From the NCBI GenBank assembly GCA_019614645.1, contig JABWDB010000002.1, forward strand, positions 14,421,501-14,485,500: a stretch of DNA of 64,000 nucleotides. Direction: 5' to 3'. Every line of letters begins with the position of its first letter. The stretch's first letter is position 1. Below the pieces are notes generated by a model that worked only from the letters and a program-made list of their open reading frames with translations, had not been told where the DNA came from and did not search any database. Source of the DNA: Stratiolaelaps scimitus (Eukaryota; Arthropoda; Arachnida; Mesostigmata; Laelapidae). The position numbers were made by a program, and so were the translations under genes. Shown piece after piece: positions 26,143 through 37,342 of the stretch.

Positions 26143-26409
26143 GACGCGGAAGCTACGAAGGAGCAACTAGCTGACTGTCTCTCTGCTTCTGTTGCCTGCT
26201 GATCGTCCTTTTGCTGTGGATACGTACGTCCGTATTGCGCTTTGCTTGCGCCGACCGAGTGCTTCCTTTCCGAGGATTTATTCCCAGTTGGCCGCTTCCA
26301 CCGATGCCGCCACCACCATCGCCCTCAATTAGAAAGTTGTCTTCTGTTAGTGCTGCTGCTAGCGGTTCGGCATCTCTCTTGCTGTCGGCCAGTGTGGCAG
26401 TTCCCCCTA

Positions 26410-26421
26410 CCCCCCCCCCCC
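26410..26421. repeat. C12 homopolymer
   Basis: Twelve consecutive C in a proline-like CCN context. Confidence 0.9.
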
Positions 26422-26819
26422 GAGCGCCCGTCGAGAGAGCAACGAAACCCCCAACGCCCCGCCACCCGCGAAAGGTGGGGCTGCCTGAGTTGCACAGTAC
26501 AACAACAACCCGCTCGCTTCCTAAGTCCTGTGCGTTTCCGCATTTTCGCTCACATTAACGTTGAACTGTGGAGCAAGGAAGGTAGCCAGAAGCAATCCAC
26601 CAGCAGCAGTTTGGCCTTTGGTTCAGTTGCAGTCGCTAAGGCAGGCAGAGACCGTAACGTCTATTCGCCTCACGGCTAGGCAGAACTCGGGCAGCCGCCG
26701 GTGTGTGCTCTGGTCCGCCTTGCTGACTGCTATGCTCTGGCTTCAAACAGACGGAACGCGAGATCCAGCAAAGAGATCGCTGACGAGCATTGCACTAGGC
26801 CCAAATAGAAACGGTTTGA

Positions 26820-26849
26820 CCGACCCTTGACAAACCGACCCTTGACAAA
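26820..26849. repeat. 15-bp tandem duplication
   Basis: CCGACCCTTGACAAA occurs twice in a row with no mismatch, a typical slippage product. Confidence 0.9.
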
Positions 26850-27043
26850 ACACTAAAAAAACAGTGAGAGAAAATTCGAAAGTATAGGAAAAGAAACAGC
26901 CACAGAAGCAGCAGCCAACAACAACAACAGTGAAATTTGCTCTGATCTCTGGATGCGCTAACCTGACTTACTGTATATACCTAATACTTCCTATTCAAAA
27001 CGTTCACCACTTAATATACATACACCGTCAGAACAGCTCGGCA

Positions 27044-27230
27044 TGTCCTCAACCTGCGTCACTAATTATTTTACATATATTAAGACACACAAAATATGAA
27101 ATAAATATAGCAGCGCATTATATATATATATATATATATATATATTCGCCAAATACTAGCGCTGCTATATTTATTTCATATTTTGTGTGTCTTGATACAT
27201 GTGTGATAATTAGTGACGCAGCTGAGGACA
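27044..27230. repeat. 187-bp foldback element with (TA)n loop
   Basis: The left arm 27044-27116 and right arm 27159-27230 are inverted copies. The inner 35 bp (27082-27116 against 27159-27193) match perfectly. The outer part has a one-base indel, one further mismatch near 27052, and five non-Watson-Crick pairs, three of which are T opposite G and would be G:U if the plus strand were transcribed. The 42-nt loop holds (TA)13 at 27119-27145. It could be a MITE or foldback element, a template-switch product, or a long hairpin RNA precursor. No target-site duplication is visible at the arm ends. Confidence 0.9.
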
Positions 27231-28449
27231 GGGCGTCAGGCGAATCCCTTCGAAGAATTGGCAGTGAGGGGACCGCCTAAAATTTCGAAGACTCGAGGAG
27301 CAAGGCCACTGGGCACCTCGTAGTCAAGTACTCGCTGGACGTCGGAGATGACGTTCGCCGGATCGCCCTCCAAAGTTCCGTCATCCGTGTACCAAAGCTA
27401 GAGGCGGTCCTGGAGGAACGCAACAAGGGGCGGGAGCGCTAGGTAAAAATAGGCCGGGCCAGAGTGGTCCCCCTGCTGGACCTCCGTGTATGTGTGCTGT
27501 TTGGCTGTATATAATTCCTTCTATATATATATATATATATATTATGTATAAACACTTCTTGTGCGAAATAATGCTATCGTGTTATTACAATGATCGTCGT
27601 TAGTGCATCGGTGTCCGCTCGATTATCTTTAGCTGTCACCCAAGCACCTAGCGAACATTTCGTTCGAGAAAGATAAACGCTTTTGGTTCGTCCTATTTCA
27701 TGTTGCCAGATTAAAGCTAGAATCCATGATGCTAGCAACATACATGGATGTATTAAATCTAAAGGCAGTTTGTTTACAATTCGCAGTTGATTTCTGTCAT
27801 TTGTTGAATTGAAGCAAGCCAAATACATGCAGTATACAACTTACTAGATATTTTATAGTAACAGCACACCGATATTCTTGGACAAGATCATATTTAACTC
27901 ATGCTTAACCATTACGGTATAATATTTTAAGATGTCTGCAATGCAGTCGGAAAATGCAGCAGACTAATTTGATAAAATGATGCATGTATATCAATCTAGT
28001 TCTCATTTATTTAGTCTTCCATAAAGCACAATTGTACAGTATTATATTGAAAACGAAAATCAAAAGTCCAACTTCACCGTTCGACTGCGTGGTTATTTCG
28101 TAACAGTGCCTCAATGCGAGCTAGTTCGTCGCTGCGTATAGCAGGGCTATCTCCATGATTACCGCTGCTTTTTTACGATTCGTATTCAAAAGGGGTCTGT
28201 GAAACAAGAAATCGCTCAATCAGCAAATGTCGCCAGTATAGCCTCTTGTGGCCTGCTCCCCCATAATACTATATTACTCTCTCTATACGGTTGGATGTTA
28301 CCTTATAGTTGCCTGACCTTTTGAGCACTTAGTAGGACGAGTGTCCGTCCGCCACGCGCGACCATTCAGTGACCACGGTCGGCACGAGCTAATGAAGATT
28401 AGTGTTATTGGATACGTCGCGGCATACGCCGGTATATGTCAGGTCAGCA
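27231..28449. other. Unassigned sequence
   Basis: No gene is recognised. A (TA)n array lies at 27522-27542, and the stretch from about 27840 to 28200 is A+T-rich and featureless. Confidence 0.35.
27522..27542. repeat. (TA)n microsatellite
   Basis: A perfect TA array of about 21 bp. Confidence 0.9.
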
Positions 28450-28755
28450 GCAAGCTGTGCAAGCTGGGAAGTTGAGCGTTCGAGATGCGCCAGCACCGGT
28501 CGCACAGTTCGCATCCCTTTCCACCAGCTCTGACGCGTTGCCATTAGCACCCGTTGAACCCTCCGGCCGGCTACTTGAAATCACCTCAATCGTTTTCTCT
28601 TGTTGATCCGTTCGTATCGAGGAGCGCAGGCCGGTGGTGTACACGGGACAGTGCATGCACTACTTTTGTACGGGACACTTCGTCGAAACGACGCTAACAC
28701 AGACGTTCATAGAGACATTACCTGCGTCAAAATCGTATGGTGCGTCCCCGGCCGT

Positions 28756-28833
28756 GTGACTGTTTTCATCTCTGCTGACGTAGCTAAAGCATTCGACTCG
28801 TGTGCGGTCTTCCCCATTGCGGCAGCCACCTGA
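28756..28833 (+). pseudogene. Possible LINE reverse-transcriptase motif A fragment
   Basis: The plus frame at 28777-28800 reads DVAKAFDS, preceded by VFISA. This matches the reverse-transcriptase domain A pattern of I- and Jockey-type non-LTR retrotransposons, where the aspartates bind catalytic metal. No other RT motif (fingers NYRPIS, domain B PQG, domain C YADD) was found in order around it, and the frame ends 11 codons later. KAFD alone is expected about once by chance in six frames of this window, so the call rests on the flanking residues. Confidence 0.25.
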
Positions 28834-28866
28834 TAACTGCCCACCTCTTCACCTCTCTAGATCTGC

Positions 28867-29757
28867 ATGCACGCGAGTGCAATAGCACACTCGTTGGCAC
28901 TGCCACGTCAGGGACTTGACGATGGGGTCAAGAAGGTTGAGAGGTCAGGGCCGCCGGAGCTGCCGGCCGTTCGCCCGGAGCACAGTTCGAACAGTCGACG
29001 CGAACAAGCCGACATTCACCTCCTCCTGCCGTGCCGTCTGTTTTCGTGGGCGACCCTGCTCGAAGCGAGAGAGCAAGTTGTGCGTATGGGGACGCAGGGG
29101 CTGGTCGTGAAGTGGTTAGGTTGCGGGGGTGGTGGTGGTGGTGAGGGGTTACAAATCGGGGGCAGGGGAGTTTTGTCGGTGGTAGTGCCAACGGTCGCGG
29201 GAACGGCAATGGCCCAGTCGTTCTCTCATTCGCTCACTCTCTTCCGAGAGCGGCCCACCATCCGCCAGGTTAGGGTCTGCCAAGCAGGCAACCAAGCAAG
29301 GCCGCCACCGCGCTTCTCCCAACGTCGCTGTGCGCGGTTCGTGTGTGGCAGCGGCGCTCGTTCGTCCTTTACAGCGGTCCACACAGCGACCCGAAGCGAG
29401 CCAGCAGTATTTTCTTCCAGACTTATTTCTGCCGTTCGTCGTCGAGTTCGCAGCCGCCCCCACGGCCCGCCGCCATATGTCGTTTATAACAATTTGCCTC
29501 CAACAGCTGCCTCCAACAGCTGTTGTGCGCCTCCTTCCGCCGATGTACGCCGATATGTACGGACGTATCTAATGCTACTATCTCTAAAAGCTCGCGGCCT
29601 TCTTCAGCAGTGGTCGCTTGGAGGGCTGGCCTTGCCCGACCGACTGCCCACCCGCCCGCCCGCCCGCCTCGAATTCGTCGCCTGCGTCCAGCCCATTGCG
29701 CTTTTTACGGCTTTTCGACGACGGTGCCGTGGGGAGCAACGTCAACAGCATTGCTGA
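28867..29757 (+). other. 296-codon open frame, coding status unproven
   Basis: The longest ATG-initiated frame in the window. It lies in GC-rich sequence, so stop codons are rarer here by composition alone. The translation is rich in R, P, A, S and V, has a short glycine run in the middle (a GGT/GGG tract at about 29125-29140), and shows no signal peptide, domain or repeat that I recognise. Shorter open frames overlap it in other registers on both strands, which argues for composition rather than coding. A 13-bp tandem duplication lies inside it at 29496-29521. If real, it is an orphan gene or exon. Confidence 0.15.
29496..29521. repeat. 13-bp tandem duplication
   Basis: GCCTCCAACAGCT is repeated twice head to tail with no mismatch. 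Confidence 0.9.
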
Positions 29758-30335
29758 AGTGAGATAGGTCTATCGCAGCGGACACATTAGCAGAATGGTC
29801 GGACTACGTTCGTTGAACCAACTATAGACCTACTAATTCCAAGAGAAGAAAAAAACGGCCACTGGACAAGACCGTGTTGACTAGCCGGCTCATTTTACTG
29901 TCCATGATAATATTTCTATATAGCCGGCAACGTTGGAATAACGAGCAGACATATATTGGGGGTGCTTGAAGCGGCAGGAATACTCAGTACCCGGCAATTC
30001 GGCGCTCACGTGAGTCAGATATACAGCAATTGAATCCTGAATAAACTGTGCTTCACTTTGGTATTATTATGCTCATTATTAATATCACAAGACGTGCTTA
30101 TAGCGGGACAACTTGAACATTCTCACAACGACAGTACGCGTAGTTACGCTTGAAAACCTCGCGTGGTGGGCGCAGCAAAACTAATGAACGCCTATATTAT
30201 AACACGTGCTGACATTTGTGCGTGACGGAAGCAGCGACAGGTGACAAGCTATATACATTTTCAATAAGTGTTCACCCACGTGCGCACTCCATACGCCACT
30301 TCATACCCAAGTGGTGCAAATCCGGTAGGTATTTT

Positions 30336-30345
30336 AATATATATA

Positions 30346-30392
<47 letters not shown>
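30336..30392. repeat. (AT)n microsatellite, longest in window
   Basis: About 57 bp of AT repeat with one TTT interruption near 30348-30350. Confidence 0.95.
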
Positions 30393-30395
<3 letters not shown>

Positions 30396-31655
30396 TGATC
30401 CCCGAACGAAGTGAAATAGAAAGAAGATCCGGGAAACGAACGGCAATTCGTTGAGATGAGAAAAGCACCATGAACATCTTTGGGAGAAACTAGAAGAAAC
30501 TTATCTTAGCGACGTGGTAGCACTGCCCTAGTCCCTTTAATCACCTAGTCTACTCACAGGTGGCGTCGCGTTCACGATCAAAGGCTTCCATCCTTTCAAA
30601 GCCACCCGTCGCCCACTTTAATACGAGCGGGGTGGATGTCACGCAATGGGCAATCTACGGTCGCCTTATGTCTATCCGTCTGTCTATCTCAATGACTCAC
30701 TGATGGAACCAGTCGAGTCCATCCAGAAAACAGCCAACCGGGCGGCGGCGGCGGCGGTGGTGGTTCTATTATTCCTCTGCAGGTGATCCCCACCACAGGG
30801 CGCTTTTAGTGCCTACCATCGTCTCATTCCCGGACACCCAAACTGCGACCTCAAGTTTCTTGGAGCAAGACACATGAAAAGGCTGTCTCGTCGTCAACAC
30901 TAGCACACCAGATCTATTATCTATGTCGCTGCGGTCAGCTTCCCCGAACAGCCTGGACCCCTCTAAAAAAAAACGATTATTAGCTGTCCGTTAAGCGCAA
31001 AAGGATGAAATTTCTTTGCAAAGGATGAGGATCCGTCGAGAAATAACGGACGCCGCAGGCACCAAGTTTCATTAATGTGGACGATACCTTATCTCTATAT
31101 ATATGAAAAATACGATTATAGCACAATGTGTATGGTAAGTGACAAACTTGTGCGCGTACCCCAAATGTGTAGATATAAAGTTCCTTGCGTGGACTTGCTT
31201 ACTTTTCATAAAGATCTCACTTAAGATTGCCAAAAATCCCGCGCAAGAAGGGTAGGCGTTTACGCGCCAACAAGGCTATCTATTCATATTATGCTCGCTG
31301 TTCCGGGGCGTCATAAGCCGTCTCGCTACTGTTAGCTGCAATATCGGTCCGGGTCGTTTAAAGGAACTCTATGGACTCTAGTGGATGAACGAAGGCGTCT
31401 TTATAATAACGATCATTGAATCCCGTGGCCAACTCATCACAAACTCATTACCGTGGTGTGGTGCGCCCGGCGTTCAGGGTATGAGATCACGGAAAATCGA
31501 CAGAGGCAGTTCTATTTTACTGTAATAAAATAAAAATCTTTATTTATTGGACGTGAGTACGTACGCCACAAGTGGGGCGAAATCAGCGGTTTCTGTTTGC
31601 ACTAACAGATAGCTTGGCAGTCTAAGCCAACGTAACATAAGATTGTTCAGTCTTC

Positions 31656-31661
<6 letters not shown>

Positions 31662-31687
<26 letters not shown>
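31662..31687. repeat. (TA)13 microsatellite
   Basis: A perfect TA array of 26 bp. Confidence 0.95.
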
Positions 31688-31750
31688 CAAACGGCGAAAG
31701 CCAGCCAGTGTCACGTGGCACCTGCTTCGGCTGCTAACGACTGTCATGAG

Positions 31751-31779
31751 ATTTAGACACTAATGTATCGTGTCTAAAT
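31751..31779. repeat. 10-bp stem-loop
   Basis: ATTTAGACAC at 31751-31760 is the reverse complement of 31770-31779, with a 9-nt loop. It is not followed by a T-run and has no assigned role. Confidence 0.75.
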
Positions 31780-32221
31780 GCTGTAAATCCATTGAATAAC
31801 CTGTGGTGGCGTACGATGATATAATCGCTCGATTAAAAGCGGGCCCAACCAACACATCGCGGTGCGATATGATTTTGGCTAAACCGGCGACATCAGGTAC
31901 GAACCCAAATCACATCGGCGGATCACATCCCACGTCGATCTGATCTCACTGAGGAGGTCATCTCCCGCCTCCCGCTGCCCGAAGTTGGCCTTGCTCATGG
32001 TCTCAGAATGGTCTTGGATATAAAGATGCGTGTCGATTATAGTAACCCTCAGGCTACGGTGGTGATACTCTCTCTTTTGGCGTGGTACGTCAGTCGCTTG
32101 TTGGTGGCTCGATTATACGTCGACGGTGGTGTCGGCAAACTGGACAGCGGCAAACTAGTAGACTTAGGAGCTGGGCTCTTCTCCTGAACGCCAGGTCATG
32201 CGTACGGTCTCCGTTCGCTCC

Positions 32222-33088
32222 TTAAGAGAGAACGCTTCGTTGGCTTTCGTTTCGGTGGATGGGTCGGCTGGCATGTGGTAACGGGCGCGTCTTCACCAAG
32301 CTGTTGACGTGATACTGATTCACTGAGGTTAAGTATCGCCATAACGTGGGCGGCAGCGAGTGCAAGGCACTAAGGGCGAGGAGGACCCGGAATGCAAGGT
32401 CTGCAGAGAGTAGCAGTAACCGGCTGCCGGCTCCTTGACGCCACTCAACCAGCGACATAAGCTGCTCACAGCTCAGGGACCCAGCGTCACGGTATTTATA
32501 CGTCTCTATTAATATCACGAAACACAGAAGCGAGATGCACACAGAGCAACGTGCAGTCGTCCTGCGGCCTGTTTCTGAGCAGGACCTGCACGCTTGCTGG
32601 TACGGGCTGGTAGGCAGGTGAGCGCGCATGGACAAGTCTCGGGAACAGGTCTCGTCGGCTTGTCCTTCTCTCAGCTTGCATCCTACGGATAGCGAGCGCT
32701 TGGGCGTTTTCCGGACGGGAGAGAGGAGAGGGTGCAGGTGGCTTCCTGGCATTAGTTTCCAGCTCAGCAGGGGCGGGGGACACTTCTGCCCGAAAGAAGT
32801 CGTGGTCTGGTGACAGAAACAGCAACAGAAGTAACAATGTAGGAACTTGCGGGAGAAATCGCACCAGTAATCGCCGCCTCGGAATATGGTGGTGACATAA
32901 TCTGACATCTGCCCGAAACAACTCACAGAGGCAAAATATATTATAGAAGCTTTCGAGTAATAATATTGGCGAGAAAACGATGATTCCGGTGCAGCATATT
33001 CAACCGCGTCCAACTTCGCTTCAGCAACAATTAGACACAATTGGTAATTCAGACTCCGTTTGAATATGTTCGTGATTCCCGCCTGCAT
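32222..33088 (-). other. 288-codon open frame, coding status unproven
   Basis: An ATG-initiated minus-strand frame in roughly balanced composition, where a run this long is less expected by chance than in the GC-rich blocks. The product has about 17 cysteines, including a cluster HCYFCCCFCHQ near residues 84-94, and is rich in S and L. It has no clear signal peptide and no known cysteine-rich fold that I can name. A second minus-strand frame of 141 codons (32496-32921) overlaps it in another register and contains a hydrophobic stretch near its N-terminus followed by several RR pairs. Only one can be coding, if either is. No promoter or splice evidence is available. Confidence 0.2.
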
Positions 33089-33537
33089 GACATATTTTAC
33101 TAGTATGTTCGATGGTAGCCGTTGGTCAGATCAAGGATCAGAGATCAACTATAAGATCATCCGTAAACTGACAGGTACACTAGTAGCCTGCAATACCCGC
33201 CTTGTCATTTTTATGATATTTCTGTCTCATCCTCATTTTATTATAATATCTGTCAGATTTTTCCAGAGAAGCCCTCCTCCTGCTCTATGATATGAAAGCA
33301 CCGTTATGTCATAGATACCTTCGGACATACACAGGAACACAGGGTGGCTAGCTTCTCAAAAACCAAAAAAACTCCAGAGCGGATCGCTTCGGGTTGCTTT
33401 GCTTTACTCCACCCCAAAGGCTATATATAGAGTATGTACACTCAGACCACACAGCGATGGAGGAGGAGAGGTTTCAGAAAGAAGTGATGTGTCATCGTAT
33501 AACTAACTGTCGTGAGGATACGTCACCCGCTATGGCT

Positions 33538-33592
33538 GCTGCCGCCGCCGCCGCCATGTGCTGCTTTAACATGAGCTGCTGCTGCTGCTGTT
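33538..33592. repeat. (GCC)6 and (CTG)6 cluster
   Basis: A GCC run at about 33538-33555 and a CTG run at about 33575-33592, twenty bases apart. Confidence 0.85.
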
Positions 33593-35279
33593 GCCTCCAA
33601 GACGGAAGGAAGCAATATACCGCTCTGTTGGGCTCGTTCCGCCTCTGTGATCCACTTTTCGGGTGGCTGCTTTGCCCATTTACGCAGCGCTAACCGCCGC
33701 TAGGTTTGTGCCTGCCCGGCCCCAACACCACTGCCAACGCCACATAGTCTCGTCTCGAGCATAGCGGAGTGATGGGAGAAGGACGCTGGTGGGATCACGG
33801 GCAGTGCTGCTGCTCTCGCATTGAGATCCCTGCACTAATTAGACTCGGTACGACTGCATCAGCGAGACTGGCGCCTGCGGTGCGAGAATAGATCGAAGCC
33901 AGCCTTGACGAAGGCGGAGCAGTCCAGGCCAACCCAGATCAAACCACGGTGAGACACTGAGTGACTGATGCTTTGCTTGGCGTAAAGGAACCCCGCGTGA
34001 AGCTCGAAGGCATCCGTCGCCGGCGACTCTCGGCACTCGGCACTGACTGCTACGAGCGGGACCCACTTACCAATACTCGACTTCTCCTATTCTCTATTCC
34101 ATCTCCCGTCGCGATCTTTACAAGCTCACTGCGTCGTCTTGGTTAGCCCGACCGGCAAGGTTTGTATATCCGTCTTACCGTACACATCGCTGATTTCGAA
34201 GCTACTTCGACGATTACGACCACACAACTGCCACTACACACGTTAACTAGCGATACTGCTTGTTCTACTTGCTGGTACGGCGATTGAGATTCGGAGCTGG
34301 CCGGTTCAGCAGCTGACGGTTCCGGACGGCTACGATCCGGTCCGATTGACAAGTGTCTTTGCGTAGGTCATCAACTTGGTAGCGTTAGTGCTTGCTAGGC
34401 TAGCAGACCGATGGCATACGATAGGGTAGGCTACCGCCATGTGCTCATCGATGGACGGGCTAGAATTAGAAGCAGCATCGCCAGTCAGAGCAACACTGAG
34501 CACCGACTGATTAGGCCGCGCAGACCCTGTTTCGCCTAGAACAGCCCAAGGGAGTTAATCAACGCTATGCTCATAGGGGATCGCGCGGAGATATTCCCCT
34601 CCGGTCGAAATACACACGGACTGCTGCATATGCAATTGCATTGCCCTTACACTAAGCACTGCAAAGGTAAGGCACCGTAAGGCAGATTGTTAACAGGTCA
34701 CATCGAATCGTGTGCCCCGACGATTAGTTCCAGCGTATGTCAAATGTGTTATATTTGATTCTCCGCGAAGGGGGAGTTTCGTCTGCAGTTGGCGTTCTTC
34801 CATGCCGTCTTGCAACAGGCACTTCTCGGCACGTATGCTCGCCGTATGCCAGCCCTGCTGCAAGAAATGTCCACTGGAAAATACAAAGCCACATGACGCC
34901 AGCAGCCACGGCAGGATTCGCGCAGGGGAAATATGAAGCATCGCTATAACCAACAACCCACTGTTTGTCACCTTCGGCTCGTTACGGAAAAATAAACATG
35001 CTACAACTGTTAGCTGTCCCATAGTATGTATTCTTGTTGTTTGCTTTGTCTTCTATCGCTTTCTTAATGACGCTTTTATCATAGCCCTTTTAGTAGAACG
35101 GAGTCTACTACATATTTTTGTGTTTTCGACGCAACACACCACTTAAGATGGTTATAAGCAATCATTGCAATCGGTGAGAGTGGTAGCCATCAAGGCTACC
35201 AGTGACCTTCCGGTCTGGCGCATGGCGCACGCATCGTTCGTGCTGGCTGCCACAAGCTGCAAAGAAGCAAGGACTCTAC

Positions 35280-35282
<3 letters not shown>

Positions 35283-35317
<35 letters not shown>
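35283..35317. repeat. (AT)17 microsatellite
   Basis: A perfect AT array of 35 bp, running into a short CA array. Confidence 0.95.
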
Positions 35318-35318
<1 letters not shown>

Positions 35319-36615
35319 GCACACACATACAATGCACGCACTTGTGCTACTTGTACCCGTAAGATGGCACAGCAAGACAGCTCGCACTCGTTCGACTGAA
35401 TTCTCGTCACGCCCTCCAAAAATGTTGAGGGGAGATTAGGGGATGTTATCCTGTAGCCATCGTCTACGAGTCTTCGTCCGGCCTTCCGTGTAAAATAATA
35501 TGAAGACCAGTGAAGGGACTTGTGGGCCCACTTGTAGTGTGGTGTACTCGTGCCTGCTGGTCAGTGGCGCCACGAGGGAGGATGGCAGTGGCCAGCCGGC
35601 AACGGGCGACTGAACCCGGACACGAACAGGAGTGGATTAGACAAACCTCTCTCTGTCCCGACCGGTCGACGCCGCTGGGAAGGAACAGAATCTCGCCGCC
35701 GCCTCAGCAGCCGCTACCACTGTCATCTACCGGAACTCGTCGCCGGTGAGTTCGTCGAAGGCGACGGTGGTTCATCGTCGTTGTCTGAACTCCCGTTTCC
35801 TCACAGTTCTACCGAACTCCTGCGCTAGCCTCATCATCATCGCCATGAAGCCCAATGTGGCAAGTCGTGTTGATTAAGGATGCCAGGCGACGGCGATGAC
35901 CGGCCGGCTCAACCAGGTCGACCGTTCGCGTCCGGCTTCCGCGCTGACGAACTCATCACGTTGCCACAAAGCCCGAAGCAAAGTCAGACATCACCCGTCC
36001 GAGCGTGAGTATACATAAATATAATACGTACGAACACACTCACGCACACACATGGTTACATGCATGCATACACGGGGAGGGAACAACTCAGGAAGCGGCA
36101 GTCGGCTGACCATTCCTCGCGCATTGTCGCCGACACGAGGAACAACTGACAGTTGCAGCTGCAACGGCGGCGGCGGCGCCGCCGTCGACAGAAGCCATCA
36201 CAGGAGCAATGGGTGGTGGTCTGGAACGAGCTCTGGCCTACATACGAGTGTGGTTGCCCTAGCCTATTTGGTCGGTGAACGGCGCCAACTGTTGCAAAGT
36301 GGTGCGTTGACTTGGGTAGGTGGTGTTGCCGGCAGGAATATTTACAGAAGAACAGAGAGAGAGCGAGAGAGAACGAGTACATAGGTATAACAAACTACTT
36401 ATTAATAATAGTAATAATAATAATATTATATATTAACGTTATGTGCGGGCAGCGAAGAAATTAGGTCATGTAGAGTAGAGTTAAACGAGGCACATGGTTT
36501 TGAGGATCGCTTAATAGAGTCCGATATTCTAATTGGCCAGGATTTAAAGATGGGTGTAATAGCAATTAAAATAATAAGTAACAATAAAGTGTATATGGGG
36601 TGTTCGGGACGAAAG

Positions 36616-36678
36616 ACTGATGAAGAAGGCGGAGCTGCAGAGAGAAGTAAGGATGCGCGCTCCGCCTTCTTCATCAGT
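36616..36678. repeat. 20-bp perfect stem with duplicated loop sequence
   Basis: The arm at 36616-36635 is the exact reverse complement of 36659-36678, with a 23-nt loop. The 10-mer AGTAAGGATG lies in the loop (36646-36655) and again right after the stem (36676-36685). The combination of inverted arm and direct repeat is what a local replication template switch leaves behind. The stem size also fits a pre-miRNA-like hairpin, but perfect pairing and lack of conservation data leave that open. Confidence 0.85.
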
Positions 36679-36722
36679 AAGGATGGCTCTAATCATGAAA
36701 CGTGTATCATACACCCACACAC

Positions 36723-36744
36723 TATATATATATATATATATATA
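36723..36744. repeat. (TA)11 microsatellite
   Basis: A perfect TA array of 22 bp, 45 bp after the perfect stem. Confidence 0.95.
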
Positions 36745-37242
36745 ATTGGGTAATGAATAGTGCACTTTCCCGGTAGCACCTGTCGAGTACAGACAATGTA
36801 CATATATGTATCGCAACCATTGACAGATTCTACCTCGCTGACCGAGCTACCATTAGTCGGTTTCTGCTTTGATAGCGAAAATAACCGTTGCAATGTGCAT
36901 CTATAATATATTTAATGTGGCGCTCCGCTGTGTCCTATTTTTTTGTTTTATTACCGAACACAGCAAAATCGACCGCCGGTGTCCCCAGTGTCCAAGGTTG
37001 TCCCTGTTGTAGCAATGTAAACTAGCCCAACGTGGAGGACGCTACAACTGCTGACGATATCACTTTTTCATATGCGATGTTACATGGCTACCACACGCAT
37101 AGGATAGTGCCGACCAGGGCAGGGTCTCCCCAGGGCGCCTTGTGGCCCCAAACGGGTTCCGTGAGCGAAAATCAAATAGCGATATACAATGCAGGCTAGT
37201 CAACAGCTGTCATGGTACTTGTAGTTTCCAGGTGAGAGGCTA

Positions 37243-37342
37243 AACCATCCATGTTCGTCGGGAGAACTCTCCTAAGCCTAGTTTCCCTCTCTTGCTCGAG
37301 GAGTTTACCGATCTCACGAAAGCTTTTGACACGATATCGCTA
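37243..37342 (+). pseudogene. Decayed LINE reverse-transcriptase fragment
   Basis: The plus frame at 37304-37339 reads FTDLTKAFDTIS, which matches the domain A consensus F-x-DLTKAFDT(V/I)S of non-LTR retrotransposon reverse transcriptases. Two aspartates of this type hold the catalytic metal ions. The frame is open from 37244 and ends at a TAA at 37343, so the copy is dead. Downstream frames contain only loosely similar residues, suggesting frameshifts. Another RT-like string, AGSPQGALWP, lies upstream at 37119-37148 in a different frame. Domain B should be downstream of domain A, so that hit is either a rearranged or separate copy, or chance. Confidence 0.6.

Larger units (their letters stand above)
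21299..27043. other. Unassigned sequence, GC-richer towards 24-26.7 kb
   Basis: No gene is recognised. It contains (TC)n and (CA)n at 22062-22105, (GATA)4 at 24014-24031, (TA)n at 26124-26142, C12 at 26410-26421 and a 15-bp tandem duplication at 26820-26849. The longest open frame, 24759-25316 on the plus strand (185 codons), reaches into an AT tract and has no recognisable domain. Confidence 0.35.
29758..32221. other. Unassigned sequence
   Basis: No gene is recognised. It contains the longest AT array (30336-30392), a (TA)n array at 31662-31687 and a 10-bp stem-loop at 31751-31779. Confidence 0.35.
33089..37242. other. Unassigned sequence with (TA)n arrays and a perfect stem
   Basis: No gene is recognised. 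There are short GCC and CTG arrays at 33538-33592, (AT)n at 35283-35317, a GC-richer patch at 35500-36350, the perfect stem at 36616-36678 and (TA)n at 36723-36744. Confidence 0.35.

Noticed and set aside
32496..32921. FPRL and RR pairs suggesting a pyrokinin-type neuropeptide precursor
   Set aside because: No glycine amidation signal follows the PRL and there are no repeated peptides.
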